In this document: one piece after another, positions 36,891 through 47,106 of the stretch | How the letters are laid out: the number at the start of each line of letters is the position of its first letter | Numbering within the stretch: the first letter of the stretch is position 1 | Assembly: GCF_040729435.1 (NCBI RefSeq) | Contig: NZ_CP160398.1 | Coordinates: 1,426,001 to 1,490,000, forward strand | DNA: 64,000 nucleotides | Direction of reading: 5' to 3' | Origin: Pseudomonas sp. HOU2 | GTDB lineage: Bacteria > Pseudomonadota > Gammaproteobacteria > Pseudomonadales > Pseudomonadaceae | Position numbers and translations under genes: made by a program | The notes under the pieces: model-generated | What the model saw: only the letters and a program-made list of their open reading frames with translations | Told to the model about the DNA's origin: nothing | Database searches by the model: none

Positions 36891-39545
36891 TTATTCCTGC
36901 GGCTCTTCGTCAGCTGCGGCGTCGAGTTGCTGGTCCTCGGCAACGTCGTCGATCACGACATCCCCCTCGAACTCGGCACCCTCTTCACCTTCAAGCTCTT
37001 CGCCTTCGACTTCCGACGGCTCCTGAACCCGCTCCAGACCGACCAGGGTTTCATCCTTGGCCAGTTTGATCAGGGTCACGCCCTGGGTGTTACGACCCAG
37101 GCTCGACACTTCGTCGACCCGCGTGCGCACCAGCGTGCCCTGATCGGAAATCAGCATGATTTCTTCGCCGTCGAGCACCTGAACCGCACCGACCAGACGA
37201 CCGTTACGCTCGTTGCTGACCATGGCGATCACGCCCTGGCCGCCGCGCTTGTACTCAGGGAACTCGGTGATCGCGGTGCGCTTGCCATAACCACGCTCGG
37301 AAGCGGTGAGGATCTGGCTGCCTTCTTCCGGGATCAGCATCGAAATCAGCTTTTGCCCCTCCGGCAGACGCATGCCGCGTACGCCGCGAGCAGTACGGCC
37401 CATGGCACGCACATCGGACTCCTTGAAGCGCGTTACCTTGCCGCCGTCGGAGAACAGCATCACTTCACGCTCGCCATCGGTGATGGCCGCGGAGATCAGC
37501 ACGTCGCCTTCGTCCAGCTCCAGCGCGATCAGACCGACGCTGCGCTGACGGCTGAAGGATTCCAGCGGGGTCTTCTTGACGGTGCCGTTGGCGGTCGCCA
37601 TGAAGATGTAGTGACCTTCGGTGTATTCCTCGACCGGCAGCATGGTGGTGATGTATTCACCGTCATCCAGCGGCAGCAGGTTGACCAGCGGACGACCACG
37701 GGCGGCACGGGACGCTTCCGGAATTTCGTAAGTCTTCAGCCAGTAAACCTTGCCTTTGCTGGAGAACAGCAGCAGCGTGGTGTGGCTGTTGGCAACCAGC
37801 AGGTGAGCGATGTAGTCCTCATCCTTGACCCCAGTCGCCGACTTGCCTTTACCGCCACGACGCTGAGCCTGGTACGCAGCCAGTGGCTGGGTCTTGGCGT
37901 AGCCACCGTGGGAAATGGTCACGACGCGCTCTTCTTCCGGGATCATGTCGCCCAGGGTCAGGTCGAGGCGCGCATCGAGAATCTCGGTGCGACGCACATC
38001 GCCGTATTCGGCGCGGATCACTTCCAGTTCTTCGCGGATCACTTCCATCAGGCGCACGGCGCTGTTGAGGATGCGGATCAGCTCGCCGATCTGGTTGAGG
38101 ATCTCCTGGTACTCGGCCAGCAGCTTCTCGTGCTCCAGACCGGTCAGACGGTGCAGACGCAGTTCCAGAATGGCTTGCGCCTGCTCTGGCGACAGGAAGT
38201 ACTTGCCTTCGCGCAGACCGTATTGCGGATCGAGGTTCTCCGGACGGCACGAGTCGGCACCGGCGCGTTCCACCATCGCCACCACCGCCGAGGATTCCCA
38301 AGGGGTGCTGACCAGCGCTTCTTTCGCTTCCGACGGGGTCGGCGAAGCCTTGATCAGGGCGATCACCGGGTCGATGTTCGACAGGGCAACGGCCTGGCCT
38401 TCAAGGATGTGACCACGCTCGCGAGCCTTGCGCAGCTCGAACACGGTACGACGGGTAACCACTTCGCGACGGTGACGAACGAAGGCTTCCAGCAGATCCT
38501 TTAGGTTGAGGATGCGCGGACGGCCGTCGATCAGCGCGACGATGTTGATGCCGAATACCGATTGCAGCTGGGTCTGGGCGTAGAGATTGTTGAGGATCAC
38601 CTCAGGCACTTCGCCGCGACGCAGTTCGATCACGACGCGCATACCGTCCTTGTCGGACTCGTCGCGCAGCTCGGTGATGCCTTCGAGCTTCTTCTCCTTG
38701 ACCAGCTCGGCGATCTTCTCGATCAGACGCGCCTTGTTCAGCTGGTACGGGAGTTCGGTGATGACGATCTGCTGACGGCCACCGACCTTGTCGATGTCTT
38801 CTATGATCGAGCGCGCACGCATGTAAATGCGGCCGCGACCGGTGCGGTAGGCTTCGATGATGCCGGCACGACCGTTGATGATCGCGGCCGTCGGGAAGTC
38901 CGGACCGGGGATGTATTGCATCAGCTCATCGACGGTCAGCTCGGGGTTGTCGATGAGGGCCAGGCAACCGTCGATGACTTCACCGAGGTTGTGCGGCGGA
39001 ATGTTGGTCGCCATGCCCACGGCGATACCGCTGGAACCGTTGACCAGCAGGTTCGGCACGCGGGTCGGCATGACCGCCGGGATCAGCTCGGTGCCGTCGT
39101 AGTTCGGCACCCAGTCCACGGTTTCCTTGTGCAGGTCGGCCAGCAGCTCGTGCGCCAGCTTGGTCATGCGCACTTCGGTGTATCGCATGGCCGCGGCGTT
39201 GTCGCCGTCCACCGAACCGAAGTTGCCCTGACCGTCAACCAGCAGGTAGCGCAGGGAGAAAGGCTGGGCCATGCGGACGATGGTGTCGTACACCGCGGTA
39301 TCACCGTGCGGGTGATACTTACCGATCACGTCACCGACAACACGGGCAGATTTCTTGTACGGCTTGTTGAAGTCGTTGCCCAGCTCGCTCATCGCGAACA
39401 GTACGCGACGGTGCACGGGCTTGAGGCCATCGCGCGCATCCGGCAGTGCACGGCCGACGATTACGCTCATCGCGTAGTCGAGGTAGGACTGTTTCAGCTC
39501 GTCTTCGATATTGACCGGGAGGATTTCTTTGGCCAGTTCGCCCAT
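36891..39545 (-). CDS. gyrA: DNA gyrase subunit A
   Basis: An 884-residue type II topoisomerase subunit introducing negative supercoils with GyrB. The quinolone-resistance region reads [16 protein letters not shown], giving Thr at the position equivalent to E. coli 83 and Asp at 87, the normal Pseudomonas residues. The catalytic Tyr is in MRYTEVRM about residue 122. The C-terminal beta-pinwheel carries GyrA-box-like [12 protein letters not shown], and the protein ends in an acidic tail. Confidence 0.99.
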   Translation of the reverse strand: MGELAKEILPVNIEDELKQSYLDYAMSVIVGRALPDARDGLKPVHRRVLFAMSELGNDFNKPYKKSARVVGDVIGKYHPHGDTAVYDTIVRMAQPFSLRYLLVDGQGNFGSVDGDNAAAMRYTEVRMTKLAHELLADLHKETVDWVPNYDGTELIPAVMPTRVPNLLVNGSSGIAVGMATNIPPHNLGEVIDGCLALIDNPELTVDELMQYIPGPDFPTAAIINGRAGIIEAYRTGRGRIYMRARSIIEDIDKVGGRQQIVITELPYQLNKARLIEKIAELVKEKKLEGITELRDESDKDGMRVVIELRRGEVPEVILNNLYAQTQLQSVFGINIVALIDGRPRILNLKDLLEAFVRHRREVVTRRTVFELRKARERGHILEGQAVALSNIDPVIALIKASPTPSEAKEALVSTPWESSAVVAMVERAGADSCRPENLDPQYGLREGKYFLSPEQAQAILELRLHRLTGLEHEKLLAEYQEILNQIGELIRILNSAVRLMEVIREELEVIRAEYGDVRRTEILDARLDLTLGDMIPEEERVVTISHGGYAKTQPLAAYQAQRRGGKGKSATGVKDEDYIAHLLVANSHTTLLLFSSKGKVYWLKTYEIPEASRAARGRPLVNLLPLDDGEYITTMLPVEEYTEGHYIFMATANGTVKKTPLESFSRQRSVGLIALELDEGDVLISAAITDGEREVMLFSDGGKVTRFKESDVRAMGRTARGVRGMRLPEGQKLISMLIPEEGSQILTASERGYGKRTAITEFPEYKRGGQGVIAMVSNERNGRLVGAVQVLDGEEIMLISDQGTLVRTRVDEVSSLGRNTQGVTLIKLAKDETLVGLERVQEPSEVEGEELEGEEGAEFEGDVVIDDVAEDQQLDAAADEEPQE

Positions 39546-39873
39546 GAGAAGCCTGATTCCTTTTTCTGGTGAAACTTCGTCATATCCATATGGGATGTAC
39601 GAAGCTCGTCGGGGCAGGCTGAGTGCCGTGCGCCGACTTACGACAAATCAACAAGTCGGACCGTGATTTGCGCAGTAAAGACAGCTCCGTGAAGCTGCCT
39701 CGGAAAACGCCGGATGTTATCACAAGAGCCGCCACGCACCTATCCCCCAGATGCGCATGGAGCATAGTTAGTTGACCGATGACAGGCGTAAAGGGGACGA
39801 GAGAGGCTCAGAGCTTCTTTGAATGCGGATTTGAGGTCAGGTTTTGCGATGTTTATTGACTTTTAGGGCCCCA
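39546..39873. other. gyrA upstream region, no gene seen
   Basis: The gap between gyrA (minus) and mtnA (minus) is 424 bases. The first part must contain the gyrA promoter and leader, and the end carries a REP doublet. No RBS-led open frame was found. Confidence 0.6.
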
Positions 39874-39942
39874 TCGCTGGCAAGCCAGCTCCCACAGGGT
39901 CAGCAGCGAGCACAAAACCTGTGGGAGCTGGCTTGCCAGCGA
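39874..39942. repeat. REP doublet (GAGCTGGCTTGCCAGC class) downstream of mtnA
   Basis: Arms TCGCTGGCAAGCCAGCTCCC (from 39874) and GGGAGCTGGCTTGCCAGCGA (to 39942) form a long hairpin with a 20-base spacer, about 28 bases beyond the mtnA stop. Confidence 0.87.
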
Positions 39943-39969
39943 AGGCGTCCTTGCAGACGCCAAAGCCAA

Positions 39970-41046
39970 TCAATGCAGGCGCTTGCGGCACATCAACTGG
40001 GCCATTTTCGCCGTATCCGGGCGCTCGACGATGCCTTTTTCAGTGACGATCGCATCGATCAGATCCGCCGGCGTCACATCAAACACCGGGTTGAACGCCT
40101 CGACGTCCGCCCCCACGCGCTTGCCACCGACTTCCAGCAGTTCGGCGCCGTCACGTTCCTCGATCGGGATGTCGTCGCCGCTCGCGAGAGTCATGTCGAT
40201 GGTCGAACTCGGCGCCACCACCATGAAACGCACGCCATGGTGCATGGCGTTGACCGCCAGTTGGTAGGTGCCGATCTTGTTTGCCACATCGCCATTGGCG
40301 GTGATGCGGTCAGCACCAACGATCACCCAGGTCACGCCTTTGGTTTTCATGATGTGCGCGGCCGCCGAGTCGGCATTCAGCGTCACCGGAATGCCTTCGT
40401 TCGCCAGCTCCCACGCGGTCAGGCGCGAACCTTGCAGCCACGGCCGGGTTTCATCGGCATACACCCGCTCGACCATGCCTTCCAGGTACGCCGCACGAAT
40501 CACCCCCAACGCCGTACCGAAACCGCCGGTGGCCAAGGCGCCGGTGTTGCAATGGGTGAGAATCGCCTGGGCATTGCCCTGATGCTTGCGGATCAGATCG
40601 ACGCCGAGCTGGGCCATGGTCAGGTTGGCTTCGCGGTCACTTTCATGAATGGCGATGGCTTCAGCTTCCAGCGCCGCCAGCGGATCGGCGTTTTCTTTCA
40701 GCCGATCCAGACGGTCGTGCATGCGATTCAGCGCCCAGAACAGATTGACTGCGGTCGGGCGGGAATCCGCCAGCAGGGCGAAATCCTCTTCCAGCGCCGC
40801 ATACCAGTCGCCGCCTTCAGCCACGCGAGCGCGGGCCGCCAGCACAATGCCATAGGCCGCGCTGATGCCGATGGCCGGTGCGCCACGCACCACCATCGAA
40901 CGAATCGCTTCAGCCACACCGGCAGCGCTGGTGTAGGCAATCCAGGTTTCCTCGAACGGCAAAATACGCTGATCCAGCAGGTGGAGCGCGCCATCTCGCC
41001 AATCGATGGCCTTTACTTTCTCCGCAGCCAACAGTCGATCGCGCAT
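39970..41046 (-). CDS. mtnA: S-methyl-5-thioribose-1-phosphate isomerase
   Basis: A 358-residue isomerase of the methionine salvage pathway converting MTR-1-P to the ribulose form. The catalytic Cys is in [10 protein letters not shown] (about residue 166) and the Asp in [27 protein letters not shown] marks the substrate-phosphate site. It diverges from the MTA deaminase gene, and the two work in the same salvage route. Confidence 0.96.
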   Translation of the reverse strand: MRDRLLAAEKVKAIDWRDGALHLLDQRILPFEETWIAYTSAAGVAEAIRSMVVRGAPAIGISAAYGIVLAARARVAEGGDWYAALEEDFALLADSRPTAVNLFWALNRMHDRLDRLKENADPLAALEAEAIAIHESDREANLTMAQLGVDLIRKHQGNAQAILTHCNTGALATGGFGTALGVIRAAYLEGMVERVYADETRPWLQGSRLTAWELANEGIPVTLNADSAAAHIMKTKGVTWVIVGADRITANGDVANKIGTYQLAVNAMHHGVRFMVVAPSSTIDMTLASGDDIPIEERDGAELLEVGGKRVGADVEAFNPVFDVTPADLIDAIVTEKGIVERPDTAKMAQLMCRKRLH

Positions 41047-41154
41047 CCCTCACCCCGCACTCATGAACAAAAGCCGCCGATTATAGCGATCCCCCCGCGA
41101 AGACGCTCGGGTATACTTCGCCATCCTTTACAAAAGCACTGGAACCGACCCTCG

Positions 41155-42489
41155 ATGCCGAAACCTGCCATTGCGCTCGACTTATTATTGCTGCCGACCT
41201 GGCTGGTACCCGTCGAACCCGCAGGCGTGGTGCTCAAGGAGCATGGCCTGGGCATTCGCGACGGTCGCATCGTATTTATCGGTCCGCGCGCCGAAGCTTT
41301 GAAGTGTAACGCCACTGAAGTCCGCGAATTACCGGACGTGCTGCTCGCCCCGGGCCTGATCAACGCGCACGGGCATGCGGCGATGACCCTGTTCCGTGGC
41401 CTGGCCGACGATCTGCCGCTGATGACCTGGCTGGAAAACCACATCTGGCCGGCCGAAGCCAAATGGGTCGATGAAGATTTCGTCCGTGATGGCACTGACC
41501 TGGCGATTGCCGAGCAGATCAAGGGCGGCATCAGCTGTTTCTCGGACATGTACTTCTTCCCGAAGGTCGCCAGTGAGCGCGTGCACAACAGCGGCATTCG
41601 CGCGCAGATCGCGATTCCGATCCTCGATTTCCCGATCCCCGGCGCCAGCAGCGCCGATGAGGCGATTCGTCAGGGCGTCGAGCTGTTCGGCGATCTGAAG
41701 CATCACGAACGGATCAAAATCACCTTCGGCCCCCATGCACCCTACACCGTGGGCGACGAGAACCTGGAAAAAATCCGCGTGATCGCTGAAGAGCTGGACG
41801 CGTCGATCCACATGCACGTCCACGAAACCGCCTTCGAAGTCCAGCAATCGCTGGAACATCGCGGCGAGCGACCACTGGCCCGCCTCGGTCGCCTCGGCCT
41901 GCTCGGCCCGCGCTTCCAGGCGGTGCACATGACCCAGATCAGCGATGACGATCTGGCATTACTGGTAGAAAGCAACACCAGCGTGATCCACTGCCCGGAA
42001 TCGAACCTGAAGCTGGCCAGCGGTTTCTGCCCGGTGGAGCGCTTGTGGCAGGCTGGCGTGAACGTCGCCGTCGGTACCGATGGCGCGGCGAGCAACAACG
42101 ATCTCGACCTGCTCGGCGAAACCCGCACCGCCGCGCTGCTGGCCAAAGCCGTCGCCGGCTCGGCCACTGCGCTGGACGCCCATCGTGCGCTACGCATGGC
42201 CACGCTCAACGGCGCACGGGCCTTGGGCATCGAGGCGCAGGTCGGTTCGCTGGAGATCGGCAAGGCCGCGGACATCGTCGCGTTCGACCTGTCCGGCCTG
42301 GCCCAGCAACCGGTCTATGACCCGGTGTCGCAACTTATCTATGCCACCGGCCGCGACTGCGTGAAACACCTGTGGGTCGCCGGCAAACAATTACTCGACG
42401 ACCGGCGCCTGACCCGTCTGGACGAACAACAACTGGGCGCCACCGCCCGGGCCTGGGGCCAGCGCATCAACGGCCACACCGAATCGTAA
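41155..42489 (+). CDS. mtaD: 5'-methylthioadenosine / S-adenosylhomocysteine deaminase
   Basis: A 444-residue amidohydrolase of the TRZ/ATZ/SAH-deaminase family. The metal-binding HxH is in [16 protein letters not shown] near residue 69, with later His in HVHETAFE and the Asp in [13 protein letters not shown]. In P. aeruginosa the orthologue at the same location deaminates methylthioadenosine to methylthioinosine, an alternative MTA salvage path. The ATG at 41155 starts the family N-terminus; mtnA lies divergently 108 bases away. Confidence 0.9.
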   Translation: MPKPAIALDLLLLPTWLVPVEPAGVVLKEHGLGIRDGRIVFIGPRAEALKCNATEVRELPDVLLAPGLINAHGHAAMTLFRGLADDLPLMTWLENHIWPAEAKWVDEDFVRDGTDLAIAEQIKGGISCFSDMYFFPKVASERVHNSGIRAQIAIPILDFPIPGASSADEAIRQGVELFGDLKHHERIKITFGPHAPYTVGDENLEKIRVIAEELDASIHMHVHETAFEVQQSLEHRGERPLARLGRLGLLGPRFQAVHMTQISDDDLALLVESNTSVIHCPESNLKLASGFCPVERLWQAGVNVAVGTDGAASNNDLDLLGETRTAALLAKAVAGSATALDAHRALRMATLNGARALGIEAQVGSLEIGKAADIVAFDLSGLAQQPVYDPVSQLIYATGRDCVKHLWVAGKQLLDDRRLTRLDEQQLGATARAWGQRINGHTES

Positions 42490-42546
42490 ACACCGCGGAG
42501 CAGATTCCGCGGCTACAACCCTTTTCAAGTTTTTCGAGGAATAGAT

Positions 42547-43245
42547 ATGAGCAACGTCGACCACGCCGAAATCGCCAAATTCGAAGCCCTGGCCCATCGC
42601 TGGTGGGACCGTGAAAGCGAATTCAAACCGCTGCACGACATCAACCCGCTGCGCGTCAACTGGATTGACGAGCGGGTCAATCTGGCCGGCAAGAAAGTCC
42701 TCGACGTCGGTTGCGGCGGCGGCATCCTCAGCGAAGCCATGGCCCAGCGCGGCGCCACTGTCATGGGCATCGACATGGGCGAAGCGCCACTGGCGGTCGC
42801 ACAACTGCATCAGCTGGAATCCGGGGTCAACGTCGAATACCGGCAGATCACCGCCGAAGCCCTGGCCGAGGAAATGCCCGAGCAGTTCGACGTCGTAACC
42901 TGCCTGGAAATGCTCGAGCACGTACCGGACCCGTCGTCGGTGATCCGTGCGTGCTACCGCATGGTCAAGCCGGGCGGCCAGGTGTTCTTCTCGACCATCA
43001 ACCGCAACCCGAAGGCGTACCTGTTCGCCATCATCGGCGCCGAATACATCATGAAGCTGCTGCCGCGCGGCACCCATGACTTCAAGAAATTCATCCGCCC
43101 GTCCGAGCTGGGCGCCTGGAGCCGCATTGCCGGCCTGACCGTCAAGGACATCATCGGCCTGACCTACAACCCGCTGACCAAGCACTACAAGCTGGCCAAC
43201 GACGTTGACGTCAACTACATGATCCAGACCCTGCGCGAGGAGTAA
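42547..43245 (+). CDS. ubiG: Ubiquinone biosynthesis O-methyltransferase
   Basis: A 232-residue SAM-dependent methyltransferase acting twice in ubiquinone synthesis. SAM motif [14 protein letters not shown] is near residue 54 and [16 protein letters not shown] follows. GAGGA ribosome-binding bases precede the ATG. It begins the ubiG-mupP-yciK block. Confidence 0.97.
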   Translation: MSNVDHAEIAKFEALAHRWWDRESEFKPLHDINPLRVNWIDERVNLAGKKVLDVGCGGGILSEAMAQRGATVMGIDMGEAPLAVAQLHQLESGVNVEYRQITAEALAEEMPEQFDVVTCLEMLEHVPDPSSVIRACYRMVKPGGQVFFSTINRNPKAYLFAIIGAEYIMKLLPRGTHDFKKFIRPSELGAWSRIAGLTVKDIIGLTYNPLTKHYKLANDVDVNYMIQTLREE

Positions 43246-43249
43246 GCCG

Positions 43250-43921
43250 ATGGCCATCAGAGCAGTCCTTTTCGACATGGACGGCACCCTGCTCGACACC
43301 GCGCCGGACTTCATCGCCATTTGTCAGGCGATGCGCGCGGATCGTGGCTTGCCGCCGATGAACGACAAGCACATCCGCGACGAGATCTCCGGCGGCGCCA
43401 AAGCGATGGTCGCGGTGACGTTCTCGATGGACCCGGAATCGCCGGGTTTCGAGGAGCTGCGTCAGGAATTCCTCGAGCGTTATCTGGCTGGATGCGCGGT
43501 GCACAGCAAGCTGTTCGACGGCATGGGCGAACTGTTGGCCGATATCGAAAAGGCCAACCTGATCTGGGGTGTGGTCACCAACAAGCCGGTGCGCTTCGCC
43601 GAACCGATCATGCAACAGCTGGGGCTGGCCGAGCGTTCGGCGCTGCTGATCTGCCCGGATCACGTGAAAAACAGCAAACCGGACCCGGAGCCGCTGATCC
43701 TCGCGTGCAAGATGCTTGATCTGGATCCATCGACCGTTTTGTTTGTAGGCGATGATCTGCGTGATATCGAGTCGGGCCGCGATGCCGGCACCAAGACCTG
43801 CGCCGTAACCTATGGCTACATCCACCCGGACGACAACCCGCGGCACTGGGGCGCGGATGTGGTGGTGGATCATCCGCTGGAGTTGCGCAAGGTGATCGAT
43901 AGCGCGCTGTGCAGCTGCTGA
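43250..43921 (+). CDS. mupP: N-acetylmuramic acid 6-phosphate phosphatase (HAD family)
   Basis: A 223-residue HAD phosphatase. The nucleophile motif is [10 protein letters not shown], motif II is TNKPVRF, and motifs III and IV are KPDPEPL and [10 protein letters not shown]. The orthologue directly after ubiG in Pseudomonas is MupP, which dephosphorylates MurNAc-6-P in peptidoglycan recycling; older annotations call it phosphoglycolate phosphatase. It starts 4 bases after the ubiG stop. Confidence 0.88.
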   Translation: MAIRAVLFDMDGTLLDTAPDFIAICQAMRADRGLPPMNDKHIRDEISGGAKAMVAVTFSMDPESPGFEELRQEFLERYLAGCAVHSKLFDGMGELLADIEKANLIWGVVTNKPVRFAEPIMQQLGLAERSALLICPDHVKNSKPDPEPLILACKMLDLDPSTVLFVGDDLRDIESGRDAGTKTCAVTYGYIHPDDNPRHWGADVVVDHPLELRKVIDSALCSC

Positions 43922-43931
43922 CCTGCCCCCC

Positions 43932-44069
43932 CTTGTGGCGAGGGAGCTTGCTCCCGCTGGGTCGCGCAGCGGCCCTTTTTTTCCTGAGTGCGCATTTTCT
44001 CAGGCACACCGCACTGGCTAGCGTTACGACTGCTTTGCAGCCGAGCGGGAGCAAGCTCCCTCGCCACAA
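43932..44069. repeat. REP doublet (GTGGCGAGGGAGCTTGCTCC class) between mupP and yciK
   Basis: Arms 43932-43958 (CTTGTGGCGAGGGAGCTTGC...) and 44044-44069 (complement) flank an 85-base centre that has its own imperfect symmetry. The same class occurs at 57869 and 61848. Confidence 0.9.
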
Positions 44070-44100
44070 AGTTCAGCATTCGCCTTATGGAGAGGTTTTT

Positions 44101-44841
44101 ATGTTTGATTACACCGCCCGTCCCGAATTGCTCAAGGATCGGGTCATTCTGGTCACCGGTGCCGGTCGTGGCATCGGTGCGGCTGCCGCGATAACCTACG
44201 CCGCCCATGGCGCCACCGTGCTGCTGCTGGGCAAGACCGAAGCCAATCTGACCCAGGTCTACGACGAGATCGAGGCCGCGGGCCATCCGCAACCGGCAGT
44301 GATCCCATTCAACCTCGAGACTGCCCTGCCGCATCAGTACGATGAGCTTGCGGCGATGATCGAAACCGAGTTCGGCCACCTCGACGGCCTGCTGCACAAC
44401 GCCTCGATCATCGGGCCGCGCACGCCGATCGAACAGCTGTCGGGCGAAAACTTCATGCGTGTCATGCAGGTCAACGTCAACGCCATGTTCATGCTGACCA
44501 GCACCCTGCTGCCGCTGCTCAAGCTGTCGCAGGATGCCTCGGTGGTGTTCACCTCCAGCAGCGTCGGGCGCAAGGGCCGCGCCTATTGGGGCGCCTACGG
44601 GGTGTCGAAGTTCGCCACCGAAGGCCTGATGCAAACGCTGGCCGACGAGGTCGATGGCGTGGCCCCCGTGCGCTCCAACAGCATCAACCCGGGCGGCACG
44701 CGTACCAGCATGCGTGCACAGGCCTATCCGGGGGAAAACCCGCTGAACAATCCGACTCCGGAAGAGATCATGCCGGTGTACCTGTACCTGATGGGCCCGG
44801 ACAGCACGGGCATCAATGGCCAGGCATTCAACGCGCAATAA
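44101..44841 (+). CDS. yciK: YciK-family SDR oxidoreductase
   Basis: A 246-residue short-chain dehydrogenase with TGAGRGIGAAAA at the cofactor site, HNASIIG (NNAG equivalent) about residue 97 and YGVSKFATEG with the catalytic Tyr/Lys. The gene follows mupP in Pseudomonas genomes. The substrate is unknown. The ATG at 44101 follows GGAGAGG. Confidence 0.9.
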   Translation: MFDYTARPELLKDRVILVTGAGRGIGAAAAITYAAHGATVLLLGKTEANLTQVYDEIEAAGHPQPAVIPFNLETALPHQYDELAAMIETEFGHLDGLLHNASIIGPRTPIEQLSGENFMRVMQVNVNAMFMLTSTLLPLLKLSQDASVVFTSSSVGRKGRAYWGAYGVSKFATEGLMQTLADEVDGVAPVRSNSINPGGTRTSMRAQAYPGENPLNNPTPEEIMPVYLYLMGPDSTGINGQAFNAQ

Positions 44842-45203
44842 CTGCCATACGTCGCTTTTGTTGCCGTGGCGGATTACCGTCGCGGCACACAATTGCCGCT
44901 TCCCACTGTCACACTTCAGTCAAATATCCGCCACCCGCCCTCAAAGCAAAAAGCCATCCTGTTGATTCATAAAGGTTTTAATAAACCTGAACTGAATGGC
45001 ACGACTTTCGCTCTAATTTTCCTCAAAGCATGCCGTGTGAAGGCACTGGGGCAAGGCCGATTTCGATAGCTGACTAATCGTCATCAGGCAGACTAAACTT
45101 ACGCCAAATGTCCTACGGGACTGATGGATCAGTATGACGCGCAGCCCATAGCCGCTCTCACCCAGCCTGTAAGACAGACTTACTGCTTAGGGGCTCACGC
45201 CAT
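44842..45203. other. Intergenic region and long leader before the GGDEF gene
   Basis: A 362-base gap without a convincing gene. It contains a palindrome AGGTTTTAATAAACCT at about 44973-44988, a sigma-54-like element at 44997-45012, and a roughly 180-base leader to the diguanylate cyclase start, with a TAGGGG ribosome-binding site. Confidence 0.6.
44997..45012 (+). promoter_or_regulatory. Candidate sigma-54 promoter upstream of the diguanylate cyclase
   Basis: TGGCACGACTTTCGCT matches TGGCACG-N4-TTGCW except TC for TT, with GG and GC ten bases apart. It lies 190 bases before the GGDEF gene start. Sigma-54 control with FleQ-type activators is common for c-di-GMP genes in Pseudomonas, but here the link is inference. 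Confidence 0.5.
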
Positions 45204-46130
45204 ATGAAATCACCCTCCCAGACCAATGCAATTGACTTTGACAGTGCCAAATTGCAACGCCTGGGCTTTGGTCAGCTGCCTCCGCTTCTGGAACGCCCGG
45301 CCAGCCTGGCGCAACTGCGCCAGCAAATGAGCCTGCAACTGCAAACCAGTCTTGAGCCGCAACGAATCCTTGGTCTGTTTTTCCGTGAAGTTCAGCGCCT
45401 GGTGCCGCTGGATGCCTTGAGCTACGTGCATACGGGCAGCGACCTGCGCCTGGAGTTCGGCGCGCGCGGTCACCATTCGGTCAGCTACAGCCTCAGCCAC
45501 GAAGGCGAACACTTGGGCGAACTGGTTTTCCGCCGCAACCAGCGCTTCAGCGAGCAGGATCAGGGCAACCTTGAGTCACTGCTGTCGTCTCTGTTATTCC
45601 CGATGCGCAACGCCCTGCTCTACCGCGCAGCAACGCAAAGTGCATTGCGCGACCCGTTGACCGGAACCGGCAACCGAATCGCCATGGAGCAGACCCTGCA
45701 ACGCGAAATCGACATGTCCCGCCGGCACCTGCAACCGCTGTCGGTGCTGATGCTCGACATCGACCACTTCAAGCGAGTCAACGACAGCCACGGCCACAGC
45801 GCCGGGGATGACGTGCTCAAAGCCGTGGCGGCCTCGATCAAGGGCCAGCTGCGCAACGTCGACATGGTGTTTCGCTATGGCGGGGAAGAGTTTCTGATCT
45901 TGCTGTGCAACACCGGCCGGGAAGCGGCGGCGATGGTCGGCGAGCGTCTGCGGCATGCCGCGCAGGCAGCGGAATATTTCGCGGACGGGCAGTTGATCGA
46001 CCTGACTGTGAGCCTTGGCTGCTCGACTCTGCTGCCGGGCGAATCAGCGGACAGTCTGCTGCGCCGGGCCGACAGTGCGCTGTACGTGGCCAAGCGCGAG
46101 GGGCGCAATCGGTTGGCGATGGCTGGCTGA
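45204..46130 (+). CDS. Diguanylate cyclase (GAF-like + GGDEF)
   Basis: A 308-residue predicted cytosolic enzyme making c-di-GMP from GTP. Residues about 35-140 look like a GAF-type sensor domain; residues about 150-308 form the GGDEF domain with DPLTGTGNR, DIDHFKRVND and the active-site RYGGEEFLIL. An RxxD inhibitory site (RNVD) is five residues before GGEEF, so product feedback is likely. It stands alone after yciK. Confidence 0.93.
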   Translation: MKSPSQTNAIDFDSAKLQRLGFGQLPPLLERPASLAQLRQQMSLQLQTSLEPQRILGLFFREVQRLVPLDALSYVHTGSDLRLEFGARGHHSVSYSLSHEGEHLGELVFRRNQRFSEQDQGNLESLLSSLLFPMRNALLYRAATQSALRDPLTGTGNRIAMEQTLQREIDMSRRHLQPLSVLMLDIDHFKRVNDSHGHSAGDDVLKAVAASIKGQLRNVDMVFRYGGEEFLILLCNTGREAAAMVGERLRHAAQAAEYFADGQLIDLTVSLGCSTLLPGESADSLLRRADSALYVAKREGRNRLAMAG

Positions 46131-46155
46131 GTTCTTCCAGACACCCAAAAACAAC

Positions 46156-46243
46156 TGTAGGAGTGAGCCTGCTCGCGATCCGGAGTGTCAGTCACCCTCT
46201 ACATTGACTGACACACCGGATCGCGAGCAGGCTCACTCCTACA
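46156..46243. repeat. REP doublet (GTAGGAGTGAGCCTGCTCGC class) between the GGDEF and undA genes
   Basis: Arms TGTAGGAGTGAGCCTGCTCG (from 46156) and the complement ending at 46243 sit between two convergent genes, where they can also end transcription from both sides. Confidence 0.88.
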
Positions 46244-46265
46244 TTTTTTACGGCGTTATTGGCTA

Positions 46266-47060
46266 TCAGCTCTCTACGAGTGTCCGGCGTTCACGCCCGT
46301 GCAACGCACGCTCGGCGGTCTCCAGTTGCATGCAGCGCTCCAGGAACAGGTACATGTAGTCGTAGCTCTTGCACACCGCCTGGCGCAGTTCCGCCTGCAA
46401 CGCCTTGCTCGGGTTCATGCCTGCCAGCGTGCAGATGATTTCCAGCGCTTCCCACGGATGGGCATCGTCGTATTGGGCATGCATCTTCAGCCACTTCATC
46501 GCGCGCTTGCGCTCTTCTTCCGGGAACGCCGCCGCGTACACGCCAGTTGAGCAGACCAGCGCCGACCACTCCCCGGTAGCCCCCTCGATAGCGTAGTTGG
46601 TCGCAGCGATGGCGACGATCAGCGAATCCGCCGAACTCGTATGCCAGCACCAGTGACTCAGCGCATGCAGTTCCGGCGGTACTTGCTGGGCCTGCAGATC
46701 CTCCAGGCTGACGCCATGCGCGCGGCTCCAGTTCAGCCAGTAGTCGGCGTGATTGAGTTCGACGCGGATGTTGCGCATCAACCAGCGGCGCGCCATATCC
46801 TCCCCAGGATGGCGGGCGAACTTGGTCTTGGTCAGGTTCTGCGCCATATACAACGCAAACTGTTCAACCACTGGCCAGCCCCCGATCAGGTACTGACGCA
46901 TGGTTTTGGCGCTGAGCTTGTTATCACGCATGCGCATATACAGTTCATGTTCGACAACCCGGCGCTTGCTCTCGCTGCAATCCGTAATGAGCTGTTGTGC
47001 CCAGGCAGGATAACTTGCAGCTTCCATGAGTGGTCCGGTTCGGTTGAATGTGTCGATCAC
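46266..47060 (-). CDS. undA: UndA-type nonheme diiron oxidase (1-undecene synthase, TenA-like fold)
   Basis: A 264-residue helical protein of the heme-oxygenase-like / TenA superfamily. UndA converts medium-chain fatty acids such as dodecanoate to the terminal alkene 1-undecene plus CO2, a Pseudomonas volatile. The metal ligands known for UndA of P. fluorescens (Glu101, His104, Glu159, His194, Asp198, His201) are all present at exactly these positions: ELNHADYW begins at 101, NYAIEG holds Glu159, and HAQYDDAH begins at 194. The GTG at 47058-47060 has AGGAG eight bases upstream. Many databases would call it a TenA-family regulator. Confidence 0.85.
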   Translation of the reverse strand: MIDTFNRTGPLMEAASYPAWAQQLITDCSESKRRVVEHELYMRMRDNKLSAKTMRQYLIGGWPVVEQFALYMAQNLTKTKFARHPGEDMARRWLMRNIRVELNHADYWLNWSRAHGVSLEDLQAQQVPPELHALSHWCWHTSSADSLIVAIAATNYAIEGATGEWSALVCSTGVYAAAFPEEERKRAMKWLKMHAQYDDAHPWEALEIICTLAGMNPSKALQAELRQAVCKSYDYMYLFLERCMQLETAERALHGRERRTLVES

Positions 47061-47106
47061 TGTTCGGCTCCTTTTGATTTGTGATTGTAAGGATCGGCAA
47101 GAGCTT

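Noticed and set aside
36891..39545. Quinolone-resistance change in gyrA
   Set aside because: Thr83 and Asp87 equivalents are the normal Pseudomonas residues.
31114..39572. Very long plus-strand frames opposite aroA, hisC, pheA, serC and gyrA
   Set aside because: Shadows of strongly conserved minus-strand genes; no ribosome-binding sites.
39844..41154. Upstream extension of the MTA deaminase frame
   Set aside because: It is the antisense of mtnA; the true start is the family start at 41155.
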